From the NCBI GenBank assembly GCA_022478985.1, contig JAKSZP010015893.1:114119-178118 (forward strand): a stretch of 64,000 nucleotides of DNA, in the 5' to 3' direction. A program made the translations under genes and the position numbers. Positions 1 to 12,754 of the stretch are shown here, in pieces; position 1 is the first letter of the stretch, and each line of letters opens with the position of its first letter. Origin of the DNA: Massospora cicadina. Its lineage: Eukaryota; Entomophthoromycota; Entomophthoromycetes; Entomophthorales; Entomophthoraceae. Under the pieces are notes generated by a model. It saw only the letters and a program-made list of their open reading frames with translations, was not told where the DNA came from and searched no databases.

Positions 1-760
1 AAAATACGTTTTTATTTTAAATCAAACTAAAAAGCACACTCTAATATCAAATACTGAAAGTGGCAAAGTAGATTCAGTACTAGGTCCCCTCCTTATAGGT
101 CTTTCCATGACTAATTAAAGCAAGATCCCCTTCTAAGTGATAATTTTCATTATATGTTATTTTAAATTCAGGGGTCTCATTGGTGCTGATACTTGATAAA
201 TGTGAAGATTTTAGATCTTTTCAAGATAGATACATTATAAAAAAGGTTAGGGCATGAATGTCTAGGGCATGGGGCATTTCTATAATAGTTGATAGCATCC
301 AATCATAAAATGAGACACTTAAAGATACCAAAGCAATAAATTATTACTTTATTAATGATGTTTTCGCTGATTTAAGGTTTAAGTTACCTATAAATTCAAC
401 AAAATAATATGTGATAAATAAATCCAGGATCACTGGGCAATGTTGTCAATGTAATAGTGAATTGAGAGTTTCATTTGTAAGGATTGAGGCTTTTATTTTC
501 TTTTGCAATCATTAGTAACCAAAAGTACTAGGGGGAGGTAATCATAAGTAAATTTAATACTACAACTTTGCAACTATATATTAAGTGTGGAGCGTAGGTA
601 ATACAATTCATAGTTGATCTCTATAGACTAACATTAGCATAGGGTAAAAACTGAAGACTTTGTTTACATATTATTAAAGTGTAAGCTATAAGGTAAATAG
701 TTAACAAAATAGGTAGTCAATACAATTGTGAAATATACCCACTTGATTAAACATTGGAGA
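1..760. repeat. Diverged repeat copy 1, probably LTR of element vi
   Basis: This stretch aligns by eye, with many substitutions, to 12755-13500. Shared landmarks in the same order include the AAAATAYGTTTTTATTT start, GCACA near +35, GAAAGTGG, a GACTAATTAAA/GGCTAATTAAA block, and later an AGACTAACATTAGCATA/AGATTAACATTGGCATA block. Because copy 1 abuts the 3' end of a minus-strand gypsy pol remnant, I infer that it is LTR plus a little flanking internal sequence. The window edge cuts it, so its true left end is unknown. Confidence 0.5.
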
Positions 761-1143
761 ATAAAATGAGGGGTATGATAGGTTACTGAAAGCCTATAAC
801 CATAGGAATAGAACTTTGCTGGTTGTTTTAGATATCTTAGCATGCACCAAGTTAGTAAGGTAACCTTAGTGGGAACTTTAAGAATGAAGATTAATAGATT
901 TTTAGATGACCTCAAGGGTCCTTTCAACATGTGGTCCAATTGGTTAGTCCTTCCAAAGAAATGATGGTCATAATTTACCTGAATTACCCTAAAAAAAGGA
1001 ATGTAAGGTCCATCAATCCTAACAATACAATTACTAGACTTAATTTTTGAAAGCCAGCGCATTGAAATATGCTTTGCATTGTAGATGGTTATAAAGTCTG
1101 AGCGAGGTTCTCTAGGTATCAGTTGTAACTCATGTTTTTTCAT
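664..1143 (-). pseudogene. 159-codon open frame near the 3' end of element vi, unrecognised
   Basis: This frame opens with ATG and stays open for 159 codons, which is long for sequence this AT-rich. It lies downstream, on the minus strand, of the RT and RNase H remnants of the decayed gypsy element, where integrase or a 3' frame is expected. I cannot see the HHCC or DDE integrase motifs in it. Its end (664-760) lies in the part duplicated at 12755-13500. The middle contains basic and hydrophobic stretches such as IDGPYIPFFRVIQVNYDHHF but no domain I recognise. It could be an integrase C-terminal remnant, an extra frame of the element, or a chance frame. Confidence 0.3.
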
Positions 1144-4100
1144 GATACATGAGTATAAATTATGGTATCTTAAGATGCTTCCCTTATATTAAATTAACAG
1201 ATAGTGCCTTGTTGCAGAGTAATAGGCGAGATTATATGCAAAATGGTGTAGGGCAAGAAGAGTGTTTCAGCTGGACGTCTTATCATCAATCAAGTGTGAA
1301 GGATACCAACAAGAATACTGTTTAATTGCTTTACATTGCCGTTAATTCAGAAAGATATGCTGTAGACAATACCCCTAATATACTCAAGTCGCTGAGCTAG
1401 TGTTCTTTGAGAAGTGAAGTTAGTTCATTGTCAGTTAAAATAGACTTTTGAAAGCATTACCATGCTAAGTTTTCCATTATAAACCTAGCGTCATTGTAGT
1501 ACCAAGTTCTTAACTGCTTTTGACCCCACCCATTTAGTGATGGAATCAATAGACATACTTATATACCTATATTACTTGAAGCTACTATGAAAAAATCCAA
1601 CATCAATCAAGATGTTGTGCTTGAAGAGATGATTTTGTCAAAATGATAGGAAGTGTCCTCTGTTAGGTAGCTCCAGCTTGACATTCTTTGTATGATCTGA
1701 GGCTCTTGGGAACATCATAAGGCAAATATAACTAATTATAGTGCCAACTTAACTGTGTCAACAACTTTCTTATTTTTTAAATGCCCCGTCGCCTAAGGTC
1801 CATATATCTAAGTCATTTTCTCAGTAGTTCTAGAAAACAAAAAAGTTATTTAGTTTTTTTGTAAAGTTTCCCATTATTAACTAAGTATTCTGCCTCGGTT
1901 TTTTAATGAGCTATAAATCTCTTCAGGTTCATTAACATAGCGTTGAATTACCACCTTATCAAAAAATCACAGGCTAGATCAGTATATAAGGCCACAATGG
2001 GCAGTTGAGAAACACCGTCAGCATTTTAATGTTATACACCACGTTGATGCTGAATTTTGGTGTTGTAGGCTTCTCATTTAAAGCCTTTTGGGCCAGCCGC
2101 CCTTATGACTCCTTATAATTCTGTAAACAGCGCAGAAAGGCATGGTCAGTTTTTCATAATATATGCTCAATGAACGTAGACCTATGATTAATTACATGCA
2201 TGGGTTAATACTAAACTTTTTTCTCAGATATTATATGGATTGTCCATGCACATCCTTAATCTGACTGTAGTAGAGAATGTAGTTCCTAACTTTCTAAGAA
2301 TTGATTTGTTGCACCACCTCCCCTATGTCAGTGAGTGATTCATTTTTCTAAACAAGCGTGGTTATCAAAGTTTGGGTACATTGTATTGACCCTTTGGTTA
2401 GGCAAAGTCAATTTGTTTAATGTCGGCTGGCAGTTTTTCATATAAACAAAAGTTTTATGATATTTTGTAAAGTGAAATAAGACTTAACCTATCTTGCTAA
2501 AGTTCTCATTCAAATGGCAATAGTAGCCAAGTATCTCATGGAGCAACTAAATATCATCCATTTAATTTACCGCATCAATCATTTTGATAGCCTCAATCTT
2601 TGTCAATTGTGGCCATAATCAATAGTTATCAATGTCTAACCACAATTACACAAGTTTCTCTTTGTAAAAAAACACTTATGCAGGCTAATTCAAAGATCAG
2701 CCTCAGCAAAACATTGTAATATTTTTAAGTGGAGTGGATGCTCATTGCTCATATTAGAAGAATCTTTTCTATTGTATAAATAAACTAAGGCAATTTTAAT
2801 TTTTAAATTGCACAACACTCTCAATATCTCGCTGTAAGGCTGAGGGGCATTTCACAGCCCTTATATCATAATAGTGGGTTGTTAGAGGTCCTCAGATGTA
2901 TAATGACGCATTTCTCATGTCACCCTTAAGTAGCTAAATCTGCAAAGATCCAGAAATTAGAATCCAATGCTGAAGAATATTGAGCTCTGGCAAAGTGGTC
3001 AAGAACATCATTAATGTAAGGTAGTAGATAAAACACCCTCTTGGGGGGTGGGGGTTGTTGAGCTTTCTATAGTAAATTGCAACATCTAAGGCCTTTAGTA
3101 TCTCTGATAATCAACACTAGGGTTCCCAAAGTCTCCTGGAAACCACTAACTGCCCTTGTTACACAAACTTATATTGTTTTTTATGACAACATTAACAGCC
3201 ACCTTTGAGCATCTAGTAAGATATAGGAAATTAGCGGATGAATCCAGGTAATGATAGAGTATATCATATTAAACCCAAATCCCAAAAAATTGTCATTATC
3301 AAAGATAACAGTGTAAACTCAAAAATTGCTAGTGCTTGGTCTTTTCATCTTCAGTTAAAACAAAGAGGTGTTCTTGAGGTACCATTGAACATATAGATTG
3401 GCATTTATTGCTGTCAATCCCAAGTTCATCAGATTGCCAAAATCATGGATAATTGCACTTTTAAAACACTAAAGATGTGATCAAAAGTAACTATTAGTTG
3501 TCACTTATTTTTTGTTAAGGTAAGCATACAAGGCCTGTAAAAGTATGTGTATTGCACATGATCAGGTAGAAGAAACTAGGTGTGGTGACGAATTATAGTT
3601 TAATTGGCTGTTTGGCAATAATATTTTACCTTACCCCTTGGTGATTTGCACATGAATCCCATCTAACTATAATTTGGCCCGCTTGAATAGTTAGGCTTTG
3701 GTTATCCTGTAGCAGAACGCCCTTGAGAACTAGGTCTGGTTAAACAACCTTTGGGTACTGACACAAAGTTTTTTAAAATCAATTGGCACTCTGCCTTCCT
3801 TGCATGCAAGGTTGCATATTCTTATTTTGAGACACTAGTGCCTTGTTGTTATATTTGTAAAATAGTGGAAGATTTTGTACTAGTATTTTCAAAGTGTTCT
3901 CTTCAAAAGCAGCTTTGACAACATAATTTTTTGTAAATGTTTTTAGCTAGGAAGTTGTTGATTTTAGTAAGGATACAAAATAGGAGCAGTTACTATTAGT
4001 GAGCCAAGAAAGAAACGGCAGCACACTATAAGATTCCAAAATTTAGCCATATGATGCCTCACATTACCATACAGATTATGTGGATCTTTGACTGGCGCAA

Positions 4101-5600
4101 GGCTAACCTTTTCGCTAGTCAAGTGGATAGACTTTATCCATTGCTCCACTGCTTGCAATAACTTTGAATTTGAGCTTGCTTATATTAAGATCCTCGTAGC
4201 TACATAAAAAAATCAGAAATATCTATTGTGATCACATCCAGAGTGTCAGCTTGAGCTAAATAATTCTGAAGGGGTTTACATAATTATAGGCTGGATTTTC
4301 TCAAAGCCTGATAGTATGGCCACTTGGACCATGTCCAACTTAGGGACTTCTTCAGAGGTGACCTGAAGTTCTTGTTGTCCTGAATATTGAACATAAGCCT
4401 CAACATTACTTTATGTGCCAAATTGGCCTGGCTTTTCTTCTGTAAGAAGTTTTTCACCATTACTATTTCATCTACTATAGCTGAATGAAACTTCAGAGCT
4501 GGGCGTAGTCATTATAAAATACCTTGGCAGGAAAATGATCTTGTGATTTTCTTCTAACTGGGATTATTTTAGAAGTTGTGTAAGTAGAAATACCCTCTTC
4601 TAAACTACCCCATCTTTTCACAAGCCTTGGTCATTCACTGGGATCATAAAATAGATCTTGTATTTAGAACTAAAGTAGAGAATTAATTAGCAATTGCACT
4701 ATTTTTTGGTAGATGACAAGAGGTCTGATTGATATCAAACCTACGAGAGCAAGGTCCATAAGGATAGTTTGAATTTCCTTTTGGATCTGGACCTTTTTCA
4801 TAGTTTGAAGGATTATTAATGGTTTTTGTGCGCCTAAAAGGTGCTGGCGCATCACTAGGAATAAATTGCATTATCAGTAATAAAATGCTTCATAATTAAG
4901 AAATATATCTTAACATGATAAAACTCATTGTAGGGCTCACAGGCTGGCAAAGAGCGATCTGAGCATCAAATTAATCTATAACATGAGCCCCAGATAACGT
5001 TGATGCCTCCAAATAATGATATATAGCAAACCTTTCATAGCTTCATCCTTGTTGAAAGTGGTATTAAATTTCAACTTCCAGGTGTTTAGAAAGTCAAATA
5101 GTTCATCCAAATCCAATATTGATTCTTCAAATTCATGTTTAATTGTATTCACTAATTGGTATCTAAAGATAATAATATACCTCTAACTAAAGATAAACTC
5201 ACTAACTTAAGGAGTGTTATAAAATGAGATTAGATCTTTTGATAATTAGGACACATTGAAATGAGCTTTTTTACAATAAAAAACGTTTCTTTTCTTTATC
5301 AATTTTAAAGATCTTTCCCATTAGTGATATGCCCATAACATAGAAAAAGAAGTTTAAACACTTTAAAATAATTTTGATATAAAAATTTAAAAGCTTCTTT
5401 CACCCAGATCTATTAAAATCTTCCAAAGAAATTAAATTCTTATTTATACTTGAAGAAAATTTTTTTCAATAAGTCACTATTGGATCAAAAATATTGGATT
5501 TAATGGCTTCAAAGAACCTTAATAAGATTTTAATGTAAATTATAATAGGGCGAAAATGCTTTCTTACCTGCTAATTCTCTATATTGATTAGATCATGGCA

Positions 5601-5614
5601 TTAAGGTATATTGT
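5601..5614. repeat. Target-site duplication of the LINE, left copy
   Basis: TTAAGGTATATTGT here matches TCAAGGTATATTGT at 10850-10863 with one mismatch. The pair brackets the LINE exactly, immediately after its 3' tail and just before its 5' end. Confidence 0.8.
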
Positions 5615-5849
5615 TTTATTTAACCGAGGTAAGCTGACCAGGGGATGGACATTACCAAATATACGTGAAACTAAGAGAATAACTAACAAATACAAAAAAT
5701 TGGGCACCCCAGGGTACTCAAGTTACCCCTGTTGCCAGCGGGACTGCTAGGTATGGGGGGTTGGTGCGCTACTCCAAGGGGGTTTCCCCTACTATGGAGC
5801 AGGTGTGAAGGAAAGAATCTGTGTGGAGGAACCAGAGTGGGAACCATGA

Positions 5850-8800
5850 TTATAAGAGCGTTTTTTGTCTTGGTCTCATATATCTATAGAGCCAGGCTTG
5901 GAAGTGCTCTAGTAAGTGGACATGGAATCTGTTAATAATCCCATGAATGGTTGGGACTGTGCCCTTGAACGCATCTAATGCAATTGTGTGTATAGTCCAC
6001 ATTACAATGGGTATTATTAGGGAGCGGAGGGTAGATGAAATTGGTGACTCAATCTGGAGCGCGAAGATGCTCTTTGATATCGAGAATTCCTGTTTGTTTT
6101 GACTCTTGAGCAGGCGTGCAACTTCCTGCCATATAGCTTTGGTTGGGGGCATGTTTCTAGGCGGTGATGTAGGGATCCCTCCCCTCCACATACTGCACAT
6201 GTTTTGTGGAGGGAGTTGGAGCGGTCCGCCATCCTATAGGTCCTTCTCAGACAGCGCCAGGCGTTTGCTCTTATCCTTGGATGTAGGAGTGGGTGGTGTG
6301 TCATTTTCCACATTGCTTTCTGTGTGGTTAAATTATAGGGAATGTCCAACATATCTAGGTATTCTATCCTAGCTATGTTTGGGGTTGTTGCGAGCATATC
6401 CCTCTGTGGGTGGTTTTCTGGGTTTCTAAATTTGAATTGGGGGCTGGGTCATCCCCTTCCCTGTATAGTACCCGTGTTCTCTATGGTCCATCTCATATGG
6501 TGGATAGTTCAGAGGATATGTTTGAAATGAGGGGAGGTTCCATGCGGACCCGTTGCAGTAGGATGTTTGACAAGGTATGAAAGTAGTCTGGGTGGACTAT
6601 GTGGGTTGGTTAATTTGAGCGCCTGTGCAAAGTTAGTCCTTGCTGCTCTGGACCAATGTTGTTGCGTGAGGTCTCGGAGCAAGGATTTCCTTTATCCAGG
6701 TACCTAGGATGTGATTGGCGTGGCTCTCAAAATCTATTAGTCCCATGCCTCCACTTGAGCGTGGGCCAAATAGTGTTTCCATCCGTGTAGGAGGGTGATA
6801 GCCAGGCCACAGCCAGCCCTGGATAAGCGCGCAAATTGAGGTTATAAAGGTAGGTGAGAAGGCTATCGCATGGGCCTGGTACCACAGTATTGGGAGGATG
6901 AGCGAGTTAGAAACTGTAACTCGTCCTGTTAGTCCTGGGGTTCTCCCTTGAGGGAGGCTACGCTTTTGGATACCCGTTGTAACAGGTTACTTTCCATTGT
7001 CTCATTAGCATATCCCCCTGATTCTAGCCAGATTCCAAGGTGTCAGACAGGAGTGTTGGTGGGAGGTGTTGCAAAGGGTAAAATGATTGGGTTCTTTCTT
7101 TGAGTGTTAGTAAGAGGTTCTGATGTTGTGGCCCAATTGGTTGTATATTTGCCTAAGAGGATGATTTCTGTCTTCCTTTTGTTGAGTGATGCATTGCTCA
7201 CCTTGGAGTATTCCTCTAGAGTGCGTCCCAGCTGTCGGGCATCTTCATTGTTTGCTATACCTGCTATGCAGTCATCTGCAAAGGCCAGTATCTTAACTGT
7301 TGGTTGTACTTGTGCGGTTATCCCCATGAGAGGTGAGTCAGTTAAACGGAGGAGTGGGTCAAAGCTGAAATTATATAGCAGTGGGCTGAGGGGATCCCCT
7401 TGTTTGAGCCCTCTGTGTGGTTTAATCTTATTTGTTAGGAATCCAGGGCCACATACAGCCATGGTTGCAGATTCTGTTAGGAGCATCGCCCATTTTATGA
7501 ATCTTGGTGGGAGTTTGAAGGCATGTAGACATTCTTTTAGGTATGGCCAGCTAACACGGTCATACGCCTTTTCCTGATCCAAGAAGACCAGGGCACCAGT
7601 TGCTTTGGATTGGCAAATATTTGCAACAGGGTGAATGTTGTTCCAGATTGAACGCCCTGGTATAAACCCAAATTGGTTGGGTGACAGGACGTCAGAGGCA
7701 ATTGCGCCTAATCTGGCTGCTAAAATTTTTGTTAGAATTTTTGTGTCAGTAATGGAGAGTGCAATTGGGCGCCAGTTGGCCAGGTCCAACTTGTCACCCT
7801 TTTTATACAAGGTTATAACATAGGATTCATGACCTTCTGGTAATAGGCATGTTTCTAACAAGCTCTGGTTCATAGACGCCAATAGGAGGGGGGCGATTTG
7901 TTGAAAATATTTTATAAAATTCGTAGGGTATCACATCAGGCCCTGGGAATTTCCTACGTGGTGCACCGCGAATTATTTCTCAAAGCTCCTCCCATGTAAT
8001 AAGGGATAGTATATTGTAATTTGGTGGTGTACTTTGTATCTTGGCAGTTTGAATAAATTCTTTACTTTTTTGTGAATTTGTTGGTGTTTTGCGATATAAT
8101 TCGGTGTAATAGCGGTGTACTTCCACCTTGACCTCCTCAGAGTCCGTTGCCATGGTGCCATTGGTCTTGCAGACCTGTGTGCACGCAGGCTGGTTTCCGC
8201 AGGAATGGAATTGGCAGAAGAAGTATGTTGAACAGGTTTCGCCTTCCTTTATGAACTTACCTTTGTTCAATACTTTGATTATGTGTTGGTGTTCAAAGAT
8301 GAGATTGTTAAGGCGGGCTGAAATTTCTGCCCATTTGCATCCCCGGTTAGGGCTATAGCCAGACCTCAGAGTATTTATTTCCAGGTGGTCTAGTTCTGCC
8401 AAGGTACACTTGATTTTGGCTGTGTTCGCGGTGTGCTTAAGTGATGCAATATGTCAGGTTTTGTTAATTAAATCCTTTTTGAAATTTTCCCATGTTCCAA
8501 TGGGATCCAAAGTGAATGGGGCTGTGAATTCTGGGTTTGTAGCCTTGTTTTTGACCCAGTCAGATATCTTGGGCAATTTTAAATTTTCTGGGTGAAGCTT
8601 TCTCCAAGGTGACACCTGTGTGGGATTGGGTTGGCGCTAACTGTACCGTAACTAATCAGTGGTCAGAAAAATTGATCTTTTTTGTTGTAAATTTGGAGAT
8701 TCTTGAGTGGTGGGATTGCGGGATGAGGATGTGGTCAATATGACTCATTGATATGAGCAATCCCTAGCGTATGTTGGGTCTTGTCATGTGGGGAAAAATT

Positions 8801-9338
8801 GGTGAATTAGGGGGAAGAGCATCCTGTAAGCCAAGAGATGCCTTCATTGTGCGATATTCAATGTGTCCAGGCGGGTATCCCCTGGGATTAGGCCATCGAT
8901 CTGTATTGGGGTTATCCCAGCAGTTGAAATCGCCTAACATGATGATGTCTGGTGGGAGGGTGAGAGTAGAAATGTTTTTAAAAATTATTTTCTCTCAGTT
9001 GAAGTGCACGGTGCATAGATACATGCTAACAAAATTATTTCATCTTGGCATGTGATTATTGCTACCAGGACTCAACCGTGCAAGTGTGATGATGAGTTTA
9101 TAATTTTAAATTTTTTGTTGTTTTGGACTATCACCCCACAGTGAGATGTCCATACTGATTGTGATGGTGCGACCCTGGTTGACCAAGATTCTTCTTCCCC
9201 TTGTAAGCAGTGGGTTTCTTGGATGGCCAAGATGTCTACAAGAGGTTTTTTCAGGAATGCCAGCTTTTTGGCTTGGGACGTATGAGCCCTGTTCCCGCGA
9301 TGTTTAGCATCCCTATTGACACTGAGGTGCCCACGGCG
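5850..9338 (-). pseudogene. LINE ORF2: AP endonuclease, reverse transcriptase, zinc-binding tail
   Basis: The endonuclease region lies at about 8640-9230. It shows ILAIQETH, which carries the conserved catalytic Glu of APE-type endonucleases, then IILLACIYAPC. A lysine-rich linker and 140 open codons (7980-8402) lead into the RT. The RT at about 7043-7975 shows PGPDVIPYEFYK, NWRPIAL, NQFGFIPGRS, LDQEKAYDRVSWPYL, RGLKQGDPLSPLLYN and the catalytic FADDC at about 7270-7285. Near the 3' end (about 6100-6200) the frame reads CAVCGGEGSLHHRLETC, a CX2CX7HX4C zinc-binding motif like the zf-RVT tail of many LINEs. Several stops and frameshifts separate these blocks, so the gene is dead, although the RT block is open for 279 codons. 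It would nick target DNA and prime reverse transcription there. Confidence 0.8.
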
Positions 9339-9340
9339 CC

Positions 9341-10765
9341 TCAGGAGTGGTTGGGAGGGCCCTCTGGACCTATCCCACTGCGGCTCATTTTGGCCATGCT
9401 TAACGTCTGTACTCCAACTCTTTCAATGCCATTGTTGGTTCCCTTGATCTGATCCAATGATTCAAGGGAATTGCGGTTTTTTGTATTTGCGTCAACTTTT
9501 CCTGCACAGGTCTCATGTTGATTTGATGCAGATTGTTGATTGGATTTTATATTTTTGAGGTTCAACTTTGTTGCATTGTGCACCGCATTTTCGCCCAAAT
9601 TGCGGTTGCATTGTTCCTCAGTATGTGCATGACTGATGACGCTTTGTGGCTCAGTCCAGTTATTGTGAAAATTTTTGACCTGGGCATATTGTTCTGATTG
9701 GTTGGTTTGGTGAATATCCAAAATATCCTCCCAAAACCTGTCCAGGGTTAATGGCAGACATCGCGTGTGCCACCGCTTCAGCTGCTGCTCTCTTGTGGGC
9801 TTTTTGTGCTGCTTTACGTTGTTTACTTGTAACTGGGTCCACGATGGAGTATAGTCCATCTTCACTCCAGCGGAATGGGTGGTGGCCATCATCATTTTAG
9901 CAAAGTTTACATTATCTTCATCCATAGCTTCTTCATAAAAATCATTTTCCATTAAGCCCTCTTTCACAGGGCATGAATGTTCCTTGTGGCCCAGTGAGCC
10001 ACAGTGGTTGCAAATGGGCAGTGAGCATTCCGGTGTAACTTGGAATGCAGCTGACTGGCCCCAATCTGCAAAGTGGAATTCTTCTGTATGGGGAATTCTG
10101 GATAAATCCTCTTCCACTTCTGGGAAGGGGTTGATTACAGTGATAGCTTTGCCCATGCACAGGTTGGGCATTAAGCAAAATCACTGTAATTTGAGTTGTT
10201 GGATTTCTTCATAGGCCACAAGACCTTTGCAGAGCTCCTCCTCAATTACCTTATGAGGAAGGTTGGTGGGGAGTGAGTCAAAGGAGATGAACAAAGTTTT
10301 CACTTTGTTCCATCTGGTGCGCGCGGTGCACTCAATTTTTTTGCCCTCAGGGAGGGCAATCTCCACACAGACTTTTGCTGCAGCATAAGCTTCATTGGCT
10401 GTTTCAAAACCAATGTCAATCCAGCCGTGGCCCATGCTGTTGGTGGCTACATACACCGTGTGAGGGAAAAGTGAGGGCTGTGCCTCACATATTTTCTCCC
10501 ACAGGGTTGGTGACTCATCCCCAAGGAAGAGTCTGATCCTATGCTCCACCTTTGACAAAGGTTGGTTGAATTGAATGTACATGTATTGCGTGTGCTTTAC
10601 AGTAAATACCATAAACCCAGATGGTGTCTGAGTTTACGATTTTTTTACAGATTGGGTTCCTGGTCCCCCTCTAGGGCGTTTCTTGACCTTAGTTGTACCA
10701 TCAAGCATACCGCTCGCCATGACGCTTGCACATGTTATATTATTTTTGCTATCAAAGTCGCCCAT
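9341..10765 (-). pseudogene. LINE ORF1 protein (RRM/DUF4283-like plus CCHC zinc knuckle)
   Basis: One reading frame runs from an ATG at 10765 to a stop at 9341 (about 475 codons). Only two in-frame stops interrupt it, one near 10620 and one near 10181. The N-terminus is basic (VKKRPRGGP). The middle contains an RNA-binding-like fold segment with WIDIGFETANEAYAAA and FISFDSLPTNLPHKVIEEEL, which reappears in the three other ORF1 copies in this window (28.6, 32.7 and 62.4 kb). A CCHC knuckle follows at about 9970-10010: CNHCGSLGHKEHSC, a perfect CX2CX4HX4C. The C-terminal third is polar and rich in Asn/Gln. LINE ORF1 proteins bind their own RNA and act as nucleic-acid chaperones in the retrotransposition particle. 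The stops make this copy non-functional unless read through. Confidence 0.75.
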
Positions 10766-10849
10766 CTTTCCTGTTTGTGATTATCCAAATTTTCTGTTCA
10801 AATCAAATTGTAGTAACTAAAGTGATTGTTATGAGAAAGAAAAGAAACA

Positions 10850-10863
10850 TCAAGGTATATTGT
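10850..10863. repeat. Target-site duplication of the LINE, right copy
   Basis: TCAAGGTATATTGT; see the matching copy at 5601-5614. Confidence 0.8.
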
Positions 10864-12754
10864 GAAACCATATTTTAAAATTTGGATAGCAATTTACTGA
10901 CTTTCTGAGGCCAGGGAGTTCAATATCATTTTCAAATTAGCCATCTTGGCTGCGTCATATAAGTCTAAAGTTAATAAAATTGTGTAATTACTATCTTATT
11001 CTTAGGTAAATTAATAGGGTTCACCTGAAATTAACATTGATTGTGCATGGCTGAAGGCCTTGCATTGATATTATATGACTTTACTGGTCACAAAGACAAG
11101 GAGTGAGAGTTAAGAAGCTCTTATTTTCTAGATTAAAAACGTATAGATGAATCAAGAAAGAGCGAGAAGATTCAGAAGAAGTCTTAAAAACTAAATTTAT
11201 CAGATTCTCGCAGGTAATATGCGCTTAAGGATTATGGGAGGAGTCACAGGAGTATCAGGATTGGTGGAAACTACTATAGTTAAAAAGATGTGAGAGAGGT
11301 AGGAATGCTTTGCAAAACTGGCGTCTTGTTGCCCTCAGTATCAGTCTTCATCAGTAGGTATTCCCAATTGTCAATGAATATATTCCCAAGTTTTTCAATT
11401 GTCTGACAATAATGGCACTTACAAAAACTATAATGAAGGCTATTTTTGAGCTAGTCCACCATATTGACAGGATGGAGGAGTTCCACCCGTATCATATTTA
11501 CTATAAGAAAACTTTTGATTAGAAACCAGAAGTATAACTTTTATATCACAATCTCAGTAACCATAAAACTAACTTTTAGCATGAATTTGTACTTAGAGAT
11601 GCCAAGAATCAGTTTTTTAATATAGATTATTAGCAGAACAAACAACTCCATCTATATTTTTGTGAGGTTAATAAAGAAGCATTGATAAACATCACTTTCT
11701 TGTATGATTCACTCGCTAAGTGGTTGTGGACTAATATAATTTCAGTGTCAGCTGGCATGGACATTCAACTTCTCATGTAATTGATAAATACTGACATCGC
11801 TGTTTTTCTGGTCCTTGTGGTTGTCTTGTTGAGATTCAGTATGTCACACTACTAAAACTTAAGTGAATTTTTGACTTGGAAAAAATGATTGATTATAACT
11901 GCCACCTATTGAGGGTTAAATCTTAATTTACAATAATATCACTATTAATATACAACAGGTCAAAATGAGCTAGTCAGCAAGCTTTTTATCTTATAGTGGG
12001 CGTCATGAGTTTGCTGCCATTTAAAAAGAATCACAGTAGGAAGGCCACAAAAGTTGTCATCCTTTCATCTAGAAATATGGGAATTAATCTGTTGCTGTGC
12101 TTGCATTAACGCAACCAGTCCACCATTGTCAATATGTCAATAAATGATACTCCTTTGGACTTGGCGGATGGAGGGTAACTATAGCTAGAAATAACATCTA
12201 TTAGATGCGGTTGGGTAGCAAGGCTATTTACCAGTTTACTAATAATCATTTCATGGAATAAAGTAGGGTAATTTAATTATATTTACATATACATATTATA
12301 TGTTATGTTGGGCTTCATTTGGTTAGATGGAAGTATGATAAAATTGAAGAAGCCATTTAGATACCTCTTGAAGCTGAAGTAGAAGACATTAACACCAAGA
12401 TTGCAGCTTGTAATTCTAACAAGATGAAGAGGGGAAGATCTGTCATAGGAGCCTCTGCCTACTCACTTATGAAACTACTAATGTGAAAAGAATCTATGAC
12501 CATGCTGACATCATCCATAGTTTCATGGGAATACATGGCGTTGAGGCTAAGGCCGAAGCGGCATGGTTTATGATCCACACTGTTGAAAACGGTGCTCATG
12601 ATAACAAAGGGTGGCCCCTGTAGTGAGTACCACACTGTTGGAGTCACTCAAGGGGGCCAAATTTCAGGTGTATTTTTCAATAAACACAAAAATTACAAAC
12701 TATTCATTGAAGACAGTGACCTTGGTAAAAATAAAACAAAACTAAAAATTTTTT
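10864..12754. other. AT-rich decayed sequence with a coding-like patch near its right end
   Basis: There is no intact gene. At about 12310-12655 on the plus strand the base composition is less AT-rich and two overlapping frames look protein-like: EAEVEDINTKIAACNSNKMK, then after a shift KRIYDHADIIHSFMGIHGVE and AWFMIHTVENGAHDNKGW. I do not recognise a family. It could be a decayed TE gene or the remnant of a host gene. Left of this the region is broken in every frame. Confidence 0.3.

Larger units (their letters stand above)
1..5600 (-). mobile_element. Decayed Ty3/gypsy retrotransposon (element vi), left end cut by window
   Basis: Read on the minus strand, the stretch follows the order gag-like, reverse transcriptase, RNase H, then integrase region and LTR-like sequence at the left edge. 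The RT palm is visible at about 2900-3130, where one frame reads INDVLDHFARAQYSSALD, the usual Ty3 segment before the first catalytic Asp. The RNase H tail is visible at 1998-2024 as NADGVSQLP, matching the family's NADALSRLP. Between these, frames are broken by many stops. Gag-like sequence probably lies around 3960-4900 but has no diagnostic motif. The left 640 bp is repeated at 12755-13500 and is probably LTR. I could not find a matching LTR near 5200-5600, so the right boundary is uncertain. The element is ancient and non-functional. Confidence 0.6.
5615..10849 (-). mobile_element. Full-length, mutated LINE (non-LTR retrotransposon) with TSDs
   Basis: A 5.2 kb element on the minus strand, bracketed by a 14-bp duplication (5601-5614 and 10850-10863). 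Order from 5' to 3': a short 5' UTR, ORF1 (RRM-like region then CCHC zinc knuckle), ORF2 (AP-type endonuclease, reverse transcriptase, C-terminal CCHC zinc finger), and a 3' end containing CCCCTGGTCAGCTTACCT followed by an A-rich stretch. ORF1 has only two in-frame stops. ORF2 is broken by several stops and frameshifts. The gene order and two-ORF layout are typical of L1-type or Tad-type LINEs; I cannot place the clade by eye. Its 3' tail is shared with the SINEs and the ORF1-only element in this window, so it is a likely relative of the partner that mobilised them. Confidence 0.85.

Noticed and set aside
5732..6530. Plus-strand frames at the left end of the LINE
   Set aside because: They lie antisense to the ORF2 C-terminus, which has the CCHC motif on the minus strand.
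7104..7577. 157-codon plus-strand frame
   Set aside because: It is the antisense shadow of the LINE reverse transcriptase, which has clear motifs on the minus strand.
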